Positions 10,491-20,604 of a stretch of 64,000 bases of DNA are shown here, in pieces. The notes below the pieces were generated by a model. It was not told the origin of the DNA. It did not search any database and saw nothing but the letters and a program-made list of their open reading frames with translations. Numbering within the stretch: the stretch's first letter is position 1; each line of letters opens with the position of its first letter. Location of the stretch: assembly GCA_949361645.1 (NCBI GenBank), contig OX442432.1, positions 1,988,674 through 2,052,673 on the forward strand, read 5' to 3'. This stretch comes from Spongilla lacustris (taxonomy: Eukaryota; Porifera; Demospongiae; Spongillida; Spongillidae). Position numbers and translations under genes: made by a program.

Positions 10491-13400
10491 AACTGCACTT
10501 GAAGCAAAAGTCCACGGTTTTTATTGTATATTTGTTGTGCATGCACTTCACCTAAAATCTAAATCATTGATCCAGTTTCACTTTGCAATTTGCACGGCGT
10601 ACCCATAAGGCCGTACAAAAAAATATGGCGGTCTCACATTGGAGTTTTTAGGAAACTCACACATTGGTGGGGATATGGCTAGTAAGAATATTTAACTGCA
10701 TGGTCTAAGTTGATTGTGTGGCTTATCTCAAAAGAGCTAGGCCAGGCTAGCTTCGTATCCCTCTTGCAGCGGAGTTATGCTGCATGGGGGATGATTACAT
10801 TTTTACAATTTGCTAGGTTCCTATATGTTGACACCCTTGGATGAAATGTATACATTGTCGCTCTGCATAATTCATTATGTGCCACCCACCATTGACGTGT
10901 GTTTGTGCAGAGTGAGTGTACTGGATGTGCATGCCGCATACAAGCTTTCGTTGCTTATCAGCTGCTTCCTCATATCCCACGAATGTGCCAGTTTCAGACG
11001 CGGCCACCCCCAAACTACAACAGCGACCCACGGATTTCTCCGTATTGATCCGGTTTATGGTTAATTAGAAATTGAAACGCCTTTGGTGGTTAATGGTGGC
11101 AATTCAACTTAGACATCAGGTATGTGTTTAAGTATCAAGTAAACGCATAGACACTAAGGACATGTGATACATCTGATTTCATGAACAGCACCGGCTGTAG
11201 ATATAGGATTTGGACGTGAGGGACCCATAGAACTCTTGATAGTGATAGTTGTTACCTCTGGTTATAGATACAGTGTGCGCTTAAGCCTCACAAATGATAT
11301 TGATTTAGCGAAACGCTTACGTATAGATGTGGGCTTTAATTGCTTTATAACGTTGCCGCACGCTGTGGGGTCGATGGGTGTGCTGCAGCTCACCGTGCAT
11401 ATACATTCTACTATTGGGGGTAGTGTGAACGGGCCAGCGAGACACGCCCCTGAGCTGGGGGTGTGTGTGCTTGGACCTGTGTGTAGCCCCGCCCGGGATC
11501 GAGTAGGCGTATGCAGGTCTGATCCTGTACACAGGGTCACATCACACTTATATAGAGTGATGGAGATTCGGAGGTGGTTATAGGGGTGAGTGGTGGCTCA
11601 AGCGTGGTCTCGAGCAGCTGCCAGCGACCTTGCGGAGTGCTTCAACTCTGTATGAGAGCTAGACTGTAGTGGCTAAGTTATTGAATCTAATTTGATTCAT
11701 GCTTGCACAAAGCCACGTTTTCAGGCGATGAGCGGTCGAAAAAGGTCTTTCACTATAGCTGCAATCTCTGAAATCTCCCTTTTCGCATTGGTCAAGGCTT
11801 TGATAAGCACTGTAAATTTCGTGGAATGATTGAAATACTCCGCTTATCAAATAACAAATGCTGGATCTTTATTTTGGGCAGTTCGTAATTACTTGCATAC
11901 ACGTATGGCAAAACACTTTATTATTACATAGAAGTTTCTGCCTATCTCATTCGGATTAAGCATGGTTGGAAGACCGTGTATATACACTGCGTGACAGAAT
12001 GTAGTATACAGTGTTACGCAGACGCAGATGATGCAATTGTTATAAAGTGTTATGCAGCCCTCTGTATATGAACACTTTAATAATATTTGTCTGCATATCG
12101 GTCATATGCAGAGTCTGTGTAGCACTGGCTGTGCTAAACTGCTTCTTACAAGGAGGTTAGCCACTGTGCATACGAAGCGGACCGGCCGGGCAATCGGTTG
12201 GCTATCTATAAAACACAAGCAAATATGTTTTGGAGTTTCCTTCATCAAGCAAACAATCAAAAAGCGTCGAAAGCACTGCACATGCAATAACAAAAGAATG
12301 ATGGTCTGCCGCGCGCCTGCATCCGTGATCATTTATACTCCATGGGCCCTGCAGTGTGCTGCCCTTGACAAACATATTCATATGGAGCTTCTCACTACAT
12401 TGCTTGGCAAGTAGACAGATGGAAAAATTTGTTTGCATTATTAACGAATACCTGTCAATGCATGTAAAAGATCGTATATATAAATAAAAGGAGGATATGT
12501 GTTCAGAGATATATTTATAAATATAAAAGAAAAGTGATACGAGCAAGATTTATCACTATATTGGCCCAATTATTGTGCAACCAAACTTGTTAGTGGTACC
12601 CTTGGTAGTTGTGTATCCGTTGCATTCTAATTTTGTCCTTGCGTGTCCTCATCCAAGCTGATCTGGAACTCTTTGATACTGATGGGTATTCGTACTCGCC
12701 ACCTATCTGTTGACCGTTGTACCTGTTTTGAACATAGTTTACGCACTTGCTCCAAACCTGAATTGTCCTAAATATGATGAAATGATTAAACTGTGCCTCG
12801 GTGTTTGTTCCAGACTTATGATAGACCCTTATGGAGATATATAGCTTTTTGTATGCATCTTTCGAATGAATGTGTGACAAAAGTAGCTAAAAACCCTGCT
12901 TCCAAGTCCCTTCACATGCCTTTAGAAACTCGGATAGAACAGATTCGTACACTGTATTTGTCCATAACGCTACCTATAGGGCTTAAAACACAAACTTTAA
13001 ATCCTGGTCTGGAATATCAGTCAACACCGCTGTGTTCAATTGTATACATTTACTGCTATTCCGCCGTTATGGGGTTACATCCAAAACGAGCCTATTACAA
13101 GTAAGAGCCTGGTGTTTCCAATCGCTAGGGATGTGATAAAACAAAGGCACAGTCATGTGAGAATATTCGTAATAACACGGCAAAAGATGAACACAAGTAT
13201 AACTCTGTAGCAGCAAGTCAACAGCCCCTTTGTCATTCAGTGTAACTCCATTAGTTGTGTAGTTGTGCACTGCCTCACTGTATGAACAACATGAGTGTAA
13301 ATGTGAGTACTGGTTGTAGGAGTTTAAAAGATAAAATGCATTAAGATAGACCTAACCCACGACAGGCATTAAATAGTCAGGCTATTGATCATTAAAGATT

Positions 13401-13600
13401 GCAGTATGTTTTCCAGTGTAGTGCCCTTCATTGAAGAACATATTTATATGGAGCTTCTCACTAAATTGCTTTGAAAATAGACAGGTGGAAAAACTTTGCA
13501 TTATTACAGGATACCTAGCACACCTGTCAATGCATATAACAAATCGTTAAAATTGAATTATATCTTGTTGTCCTGTGTACCCCTTTCTTATCGTGCAGTG
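10491..13600. other. Long gene-poor stretch
   Basis: About 3 kb with no recognisable coding block, tandem array or structured repeat. An open minus-strand frame at 12590-12880 (96 codons, basic C-terminal part) has no motif I know. Confidence 0.35.
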
Positions 13601-13699
13601 GCAAGTCCAAGGCAAGTCCCCACCAATAGTATGTTACCTATTTTAACCTTGCAATCTATAATTAAAACATGATCGTTAGGGGGGGTTAGGGTTTTGGGG

Positions 13700-14290
13700 A
13701 AAAAAATCTTTTTCCTGTACGTGGAAATCACAACACCGCGGGATTATAAGGGAGAAATCACTGTGATAGGTCTGGGTACTGTTGTGGATATATTTTTTAG
13801 GTCTGGGTACTAGTGTGGTAGAAGATAAATGAAGGTAGATGAAATATTCTTTACAGTTTTAGGCACTGGTATGGAGAAAGTAGAGCTTGGTGAAGAAATA
13901 TTTTAAGTCTTTGGTAGTGGTAGGAAAAAATGTTCATGAGTCTGGGCACTTGGAGATGAATGGATTAGTGGTTTTGGAATAGGCAAAAGTGGTATAAAAG
14001 AATTTGTTGGACTGGTGGTATTTTGTGGTGGAGAAATTTGAGATGGTAGTGAGCAGGTGTTTGGTACTGCTTTTTTTCTTCTAGGTGTGTACAGTTGTGG
14101 AATGAATCCAATTTTGTGCTATTCGTTCTTGGGTGCTGGGTGGAGTTTTAAGGTTTGGAGATAATGATGTTGGTGAAGTTGTTGGTGTTAGAGTAGGACT
14201 TGGTGACAGTGAGAGTATATAAATGATGTTGGTGAAGTTGTTGGTGTTATAGTAGGACTTGGTGACAGTGAGAGTATATACTGTGTGACA
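13700..14290. repeat. Imperfect G/T-rich repeats with a 60-bp tandem duplication
   Basis: GGTCTGGGTACT-like phrases recur at 13770-13950. A 60-base unit beginning GATGTTGGTGAAGTTGTTGG occurs twice in tandem at about 14164-14223 and 14224-14283, differing by one or two bases. Confidence 0.6.
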
Positions 14291-14337
14291 TCGTGGTGGA
14301 CTGTTTTTGTTAGTCGGATTTCCTTGTTTCTGGTGGA

Positions 14338-14655
14338 TCACAGCTTGGTCAATGGCTGTGCACATGCCCTTGTAATTTGCTTCGCTAAGCTTCTGACATG
14401 AACAGGTTCTATCTGAAAAATAAATCTGTTAAATACACAGGTTTTGCATGCTAACCACGGGAATTTTGAAAATGCTACCATCTGCATAATTAGCAGTTGG
14501 TTCACATGCTTGCATGCACCCATAAGGGTGACGATAATAATGTTGGGGTTCCACAGCTGTCTATTGTAATACGGCATAGTACTTGACAGTGCCATATTAA
14601 TATCCTAATACTTGTCTTAAAATTGACAATTCTGTGTTTTCTTCATAAGGTAAGG
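14338..14655 (-). pseudogene. Kinase gene fragment, copy C (mainly intron sequence)
   Basis: Matches 3230-3570 of copy A nearly throughout, including CTTCGCTAAGCTTCTGACAT and the block ending in TTTTCTTCATAAG. Little coding sequence is retained. Presence of intron sequence means it spread by DNA-level duplication, not retrocopying. Confidence 0.65.
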
Positions 14656-14661
14656 TAAGTA

Positions 14662-15254
14662 ATGAAGGTTAAAAGCAACGTGGAGGCAGCCAGACGATTT
14701 ATGAACGACGAAGGAATAGTGGACGAGCCTATAGGTCTTGATCGATGGGTTTATTGCTTTCGTAGTCTTAGGAGTAGATGGGCTAAATTAAGCAAACGGC
14801 AGAAGAGCGAAAGTACAAAGAAGGCATTTATGGAGTTTCAGCAAGAAACCTGATGTTACCGATGAGCCAACTGTCAGATGAACATGAAGGAGATGAAGTG
14901 GAAGAGATCGAAAAAGAACAAGATAAAGCAAGTACCAGCACAATTGCTCCACTCGATGCACTGAGCCCTTGTCATTCCAAAAGGAGAACAGATGCTTTGT
15001 TTGCTCTATTGAAGGAGGAAGCAGATATGCAAAAAATAACAACTACTCAATTGTTAGGATACATGCTTCATAGGGAGAATTACATACATGACAGGGCTGG
15101 AGCCTCAGTAGGTCTCCAGTTGTTCCGCAAGGAAATGGTTAGCAGAGAGATAAGTTTAGATGAGGCTCTATTTATGCTATCTACTTACAAGCTTGGTCGG
15201 ACAGGGTATACTAGTCTTAGGCAGGAATTGAAAAAGTCTGAAAAAACAGGCTGA
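14662..15254 (+). CDS. Unrecognised protein in two frames (frameshift or unseen intron)
   Basis: An ATG at 14662 opens a 63-codon frame (MKVKSNVEAARRFMNDEGIV) ending at 14853. A second frame from 14853 runs to 15254 (133 codons) with an acidic stretch (DEHEGDEVEEIEKEQDK) and a probably helical region (LFALLKEEADMQKITTTQLL, then SLDEALFMLSTYKLGRTGY). The stop of the first overlaps the ATG of the second (TGATG). Composition suggests one gene shifted by one base, not two genes. I do not recognise the family. It starts right at the border of kinase copy C, which suggests a rearrangement point. Confidence 0.35.
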
Positions 15255-15636
15255 ATCAAGTAGTTGCCTTTCACTTGAGGATGGCCTATTAGAATCTATC
15301 TTTCTGAACTGAAATACATTTATGATTAAAAATTATGTTAGTTATCCTATGTATTTTTTTATTATAAAGTATAATGAATCTTGATTTTTTGCCTTGAATT
15401 TAATTAACTATTCTGGGATTTTAATTCCTGCATCATTTAGTACCTGTTTAGTGTAATATAATATGCCATTATCATTACAATAATGGAATTTATATAAATC
15501 TGTTAAACTTGATTAATCTGTCTTGATTTTATCGCATTAACTTTATTTAATAACTTACATTTATCTAATCACCTCATTATAAATCAGGATACAAACAAGT
15601 TGGTCATATTTGTATACAGTAATTTGAAAATGTCCT
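15255..15636. other. AT-rich spacer
   Basis: Very AT-rich, no coding frame, no clear repeat. Confidence 0.4.
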
Positions 15637-16143
15637 GGTCAGCTATGGTTTTAAACCACAGTGCCATCGTCAACCCCCTGTTAGTAGAGGTGAGCTGTTC
15701 AAGCTGCTAGGTTTTCTGCTTGCACTGACCAGAACACATTCAAAACGTCGAGATTTGTTCTCTGTTTATGATGGTCTCTTTCCAGCACCAAAGTTTGGAG
15801 AGCGGTTTGGTATTCATCAGCACCGAGTAGATGAGCTGCTGCAGCACATCTTGTTTGGAAAGGCTGTAGATGGGGATCCTGCACATGGAATACTATGTTT
15901 CATTGACCACTTCAATAAGTGTCGGGAAGAAGGTTACTATCCATCATGGTCCATTTGTGTGGATGAGTCTATGTCTGCATGGCGTGGAAAAGATGGAAAT
16001 TTTTGTAGCGATGGATGCCACATGTTACAAAGATAGCTAGAAAGCCCAAAGGAGTTGGTGCTGAGTTAAAGGATGCTGCTGACTCTGAGACCAACATTAT
16101 CATTCGCTTAGAGTTACAAGAAATATACATTTCTGACGTTTAA
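15637..16143 (+). pseudogene. piggyBac-like transposase fragment (DDE_Tnp_1_7)
   Basis: Open from about 15637: VSRGELFKLLGFLLALTRTH, GERFGIHQHRVDELLQHILF, IDHFNKCREEGYYPSWSICV, DESMSAWRGKDGNFCSDG, then after a one-base deletion at about 16019 PHVTKIARKPKGVGAELKDA to a stop at 16143. The DES/WRG block holds one of the piggyBac catalytic aspartates (cut-and-paste transposase acting at TTAA). The first third and the C-terminal third, including the cysteine-rich tail, are missing. The frameshift and truncation mean it is dead. It is unlike the inner element at 17887-19037, which retains only the C-terminal part. Confidence 0.75.
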
Positions 16144-16194
16144 ACACAGTGAATTAGGCAGAAATTTAGCTCCCTCCCAAATGTGATTGGTAGT

Positions 16195-16296
16195 ATAGCA
16201 CGTGATTGGGCCACGTGGTTGGAGGTTTAAAAGGCTGGTGTCTTAATGTGAGGGTTCATTCTAAGCTTGCGTGCACGTGCTGCTAACTTTTTTCAG
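16195..16296 (+). promoter_or_regulatory. Candidate promoter of the BEN gene
   Basis: Two CACGTG-type E-boxes (16199 and about 16213), two ATTGG (inverted CCAAT) sites and a TTTAAAAG element (about 16227) lie within 100 bases upstream of the first ATG in good context (CAGATGGCGG). Inferred from motifs only. Confidence 0.3.
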
Positions 16297-17842
16297 ATGG
16301 CGGAGGAAGCGGTAACCGAACTCCTTCAAGGAATGGAATATATGAAGGTGTTGCGGATAGTGATAAAAGGGCAGGAGGAGACAGCGTCCAGACTAGCAAG
16401 AAATGCCACCAGGAAGGACACCTACACCTTTAAAAGAAAGGGTAATGAGCTGCAGCACCGCTTCAACGAGCAGCTCGTCAACAAGAATAATGAATGATTG
16501 TATCTATAGCTATTGCAACACACGTTCTTGTAAACTTCAATGTGGATGATTCCGTTTGTGCGGTGCCAGTAGGAAAAATAACACGTCCACCCACTGAGCA
16601 GCTGAAGTGTGGAGTACAATGCACTGTTCAGTGGGCTAGTGAAGTGGTATACGAAGGAAAGATCCTCTGTGTTGGTATGGTCAAGATATGCATGCTTGCT
16701 TCTCTTCTCATTATTGTTCTGGTTGGTGTTATTCAGGAGAGCGAGCAACTGTTAAAGCTGCAGAAGAGAAGGCTGTATGCGAAAAGGAGCAATCAACTGG
16801 ATCACGTGATGATGATGTTACCATGGTTGCCAACAAACCATCCTCAAGGAAGCGAAAAAGTGAAAATGATGCCAAAGAAAAGAAGATTGACAACAAGGTA
16901 CGTATGATTAATTGATATTTTTAAAACAATGATTTATTACACTGTATGTACTAACACCCTATAGAAGAAACAAACACGGGAAACTCCTTTTACTATCAAG
17001 TGCATTTCAGATCTCATTACCAAGGTTTGTTCTTAACAAACTGATGTACGAAATGTTTTTACTCTATCTTTTCTTTACAGGACTCAGATCATGTTGTAGT
17101 AACACAGCCAAATGCACCTCCTACCACCACAAACGTGTGCGCAATGTTTGTATTAAAATTGTACACGTGAGCGATATAGTGGCTATGTATGTATTTATGT
17201 ATGTATGTATTTGTAGGATGTGATGCTCATATATATTGTACAGGGCAGTGATGGCATGGCACAACATATAGAACACGTACAACATATTGCAGCCCCTGTT
17301 GAACAAGTAGACATGTCAAACACCATGTCTAGCTCAGTAAGATATATGCATGTAATGGCTTCAATCCATTGCAATGATGGAAATGTAATTCATACATGTA
17401 GGCATCAACAGCTAGCAGCAGTATGGATTTCTCCAGAAAAGGTTCCTTCATTCAAAGCACCACAAAGGTATATTGTAATTATAGTGAGTGAGTAAAAGTT
17501 GGATGAGATACATGTGAATGTGCCCGGGTTTATTTAGGTGATGACAATACCTGGACATGGAATGAATGGAGACAGCAACTTTTCTGAGCGAGAAATACTC
17601 AGTCCTAAGCATCTAATATCTGAGGTTTGTTTACATCTCCCCCCCCCCAATGCATACACCTGATGTAGTAATAGATGTACATGTACTCCCATGCATAGTT
17701 GTGGTTACCATGGAAATAGGTTATGTTTACAACATGTATTTACAGCTGCTACATCTTTTTAGACACACTGCTGCTGCTGTCATGATACATGCAAAGCAGA
17801 TGCTATTCTGAAAGCCATAGAAGAACAAGGAGTAGTTCTTAA
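16297..17842 (+). CDS. BEN-domain protein, 5' exons up to transposon insertion
   Basis: ATG at 16297 opens MAEEAVTELLQGMEY... . Exons with GT-AG borders follow: about 16510-16674 (VLVNFNVDDSVCAVPVGKI), 16737-16897 (basic, SSRKRKSENDAKEKK, nuclear-signal-like), 16965-17024, 17081-17134, 17244-17336, 17402-17467, 17538-17624, and from 17763 (THCCCCHDTCKADAILKAIE). All joins from 16510 on keep phase. Only the first join (16497 to about 16510) is unclear: a stop at 16495-16497 and no good donor, so a frameshift is possible. The VLV-x-F-x-D segment resembles the small N-terminal domain of invertebrate BEN proteins. The last exon breaks at TTAA 17839-17842 and resumes at 23299. BEN proteins bind DNA or chromatin in the nucleus. 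Confidence 0.6.
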
Positions 17843-17974
17843 TCATAGATTGACTGTGCGTTTGTGACTTAAGTCATATGACTTAAGTCACAAATCACTA
17901 ATTATATTCATGTGGTCTTTCAAAACTGAGCTACCTTCATGTGGTGGCTTGTGTAAACTGATAGGTACAGCTAC

Positions 17975-18775
17975 AAATCAGTGAATATATACATGTACAT
18001 GTAGAATGTGAGCAGCTGAATGTGTATGCAAGGCACTATATTTACACTGCAGCATCTGCAATATGCTTTACTAGACAAGTGCTTTGATCGCAGTCCACAT
18101 AGAGCCACGATTATTCCATTTGATGCATCTGAGCAAACACTGCAACAGTTCTTGCAGGGGCTCCTACAAACACTGCATAGTCTGCTTGCATAAGTAGCAG
18201 TGCACAGTTCAGAATCCTTGTTGTATAATGGAAGAGACTTTAGTGGTACAAAATTATGTATCATTTTCACTTTCGAGCCTTGTACGATGGTTAGCCTGTG
18301 TGCCTATGCTTATCTGCATTAGCAAGGCTTTGGCAACAGCCGGAGTGGCTCAGCATACTGCTTCCTGGGTGGAACTTCTTGTACAAGAGGTATGCATCAG
18401 TTTCCACAATCTCAAGAACTGTTGCCACAACACGGTTTGTCCAAGACTGGGTTTGCCATGCTGTTTCCAGTGCCAGCCTCCTTGACGCATCTGATTGTTG
18501 ATGTCTATAATCGATGCTGCATCATAATAGGATTCAACAATCTTCTTTCGCTTGACAGTTTTGTTAAATACTTCCGTCTGTCCTACCTCCTCCCCATCTT
18601 CACTTTTCTCCCAATCCCTTGGACTTCTTCGACCACCCCATCCAGTTCTTTTGTTGCAGACAGCCTTCCAAACCTTTGCTTTGCTGGCTTTTTCCCCAGA
18701 ACCTTGATTGCACTACACGATACACGATTACCAACCGAAAATGGCATTATAGTAGGAGATGCGCAAAACTAACGA
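17975..18775 (-). pseudogene. piggyBac transposase C-terminal part in inner element
   Basis: The minus strand encodes TVKRKKIVESYYDAASIIDI then NNQMRQ, and after a one-base shift RLALETAWQTQSWTNRVVAT and DAYLLYKKFHPGS, the end of the piggyBac catalytic core. Further on comes a cysteine-rich tail (RLCSVCRSPCKNCCSVC...) like the C-terminal zinc-binding domain that contacts transposon ends. An intron or frame change separates core and tail. The N-terminal two thirds of the protein are missing. Confidence 0.7.
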
Positions 18776-18865
18776 CGGCAGCAGACGCTTTTTATATGTA
18801 CGTAAAAATTAAACAGAAACTGTCCTGTGCGGTTGAAAGTGCAGTGCAATCCCTATCCTATTCAT

Positions 18866-18945
18866 AAAGTACAAGCGTCATGAAAGGAAAACGCTGCAAG
18901 CGTCATAAAGGGAAAAAGTTGCAAGCGTCATGAAAGAAAAAATTC
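18866..18945. repeat. Subterminal direct repeats of inner element
   Basis: Three spaced copies of GCAAGCGTCATGAAAG or close variants lie just inside the right terminal repeat. Such subterminal repeats often serve as transposase binding sites; that role is inferred. Confidence 0.6.
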
Positions 18946-19794
18946 CTAGCTAGCTGTACCGATCAGTTTACACAATCCACCACATGAAGGTAGCTAAGTT
19001 TTGAAAGGCCACATGAATATAATTAGTGATTTGTGACTTAAAGGAGAAGTTGCCACGTAAATAGTTACCATTGCGCTGCGCGAACCGATGCGCAGAACCC
19101 GCTATAAAAGGCGCTAGACTGCTCGGGGACTTTCCTCAAATACGTCATGACTAAATGGCGAAAGGTTGGTCGTTTTGTAGTTGCGTTTTCAATCGGTAAC
19201 CCTGTTACTTTTTGGACCAAAAAACACAGAGGCAATTGGTTATCTATGTAGCTTTTCACAAAAGAAATACACCAGTATAGGCCGATCGTGATCGAGTTCT
19301 CTGCGATCCATGCCACATGTACGTTGTGCGCTACAACAGGACGTGCGAGTACTATACAGGCCTATTTCATTGTACTGAGTCTCGACTGATCTTATATAGA
19401 CTTTTACTTTCATCGTCGAATCTGTTCACCGAGTACTAGAACTGTTACTTGAAGCGGTAACGATGTGCGCTGTAAACCGCATACGTCTCTCTTACTCTTA
19501 CGCCCGGCTTATACTTATATTACCATCACCCAGGCCAGGTATAAACGAACAAAACATCACAATGAAACACAAAAAGAAGGCTGTAACAAACATAGCGTTA
19601 CGTATTGCTACCCCTGGCCCTGGTTCGCTTGCTATCTCCAGCCACATCTTCACGTGCTTCAGTTGTTTTCCCCGTTTGGTATGCTGGCAATGGCACAAAC
19701 ATTGATAACTGATGTTCCACAAAATGCAACAAGTAAAGATATGTATATAGGTATTTCAGACAGCAGATCATTGAGGTAAAGGCCAGTGTGAGAG

Positions 19795-20130
19795 GTAGAG
19801 GATGTGAGTGTGAGTGTGAATGTGGGTGGAGGTGTGAGTATGGGTGGAGGTGTGATGAGTATGGGTGGTGTATGTATGGGTAAAGGTGCAAGTGTGAGTT
19901 GCATGAGGTATGAGTGGGTGGAGGGGAGGTATGAATGGCATGTGAGTTTGGGTGTAAGTATGAGTATGGGCGGAGGCGGAGGTAGTGAGTATGTGTGGAG
20001 GCGTGACTATGGGTGAATGTATATACAAATGAGGGTGAGGTGTATGGGTGGAGGTATGGATGTGGGTAGGGATATGAGTATGTGAGTATGGGTGGAGGTG
20101 GAGGTAGTGAAGGTGGTATAGGTGGAGTGG
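19795..20130. repeat. G-rich minisatellite inside outer transposon
   Basis: Irregular units of GGTGGAGGTGTGAGTATG type over about 330 bases, expanded within the element. Open frames on both strands through it are composition artefacts. Confidence 0.7.
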
Positions 20131-20604
20131 GGTGAGTCACAAACAATTTCATTCTTGATGATGACTCTAAATAAAGCCTTGTGGGCCCATCAAATGTAGC
20201 TCATTATAGAAGGTGTGGTGCAAGACAAGTTAGCAAACACAGAAACAAACACCCACACCCACATGTATGTTGATGCATCTGGTGGGGGGGGACAATGTAT
20301 TAATGTCAAAAACCTAGTGAGGATATTGTGAGATCCCAATGTATGATACACATATGAACATATTCTCGGAGCAGTTACAAGTGTATTATATATCACCTTA
20401 CAGATATAGGATAGCATGTACAATTTCACAATACATATCCATACCTTACAACTTCATGAATCAATATCATCATCCTCTTGGTATTCTTCGCTTTCATTGT
20501 CCACATACTCTCCATCTGAATCATCGGGTGACACCAACTCGTCAATTGCATCATCCTCCTCCTCAAGTGACCTAGTATAAGGGTGAATTGTATAAGGATT
20601 TGTT

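Larger units (their letters stand above)
17887..19037 (-). mobile_element. Inner TTAA-flanked piggyBac element nested in the outer element
   Basis: Flanked by TTAA at 17883-17886 and 19038-19041. Terminal inverted repeats of about 84 bp start GTCACAAATCACTAATTATA and end at GATCGGTACAGCTA or its counterpart, with about four mismatches between ends. It sits at the TTAA of the outer element's own terminal repeat, so the outer left end is split while the right end is intact. The 1151-bp length and a broken piggyBac C-terminal coding region mark it as a non-autonomous deletion derivative. Confidence 0.8.

Noticed and set aside
11236..11583. 115-codon plus-strand frame
   Set aside because: Also open on two minus-strand frames; no motif, and GC-richer composition explains the openness.
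19598..20152. 184-codon Pro/His/Thr-rich frame on the minus strand
   Set aside because: Arises from the G-rich minisatellite inside the transposon.
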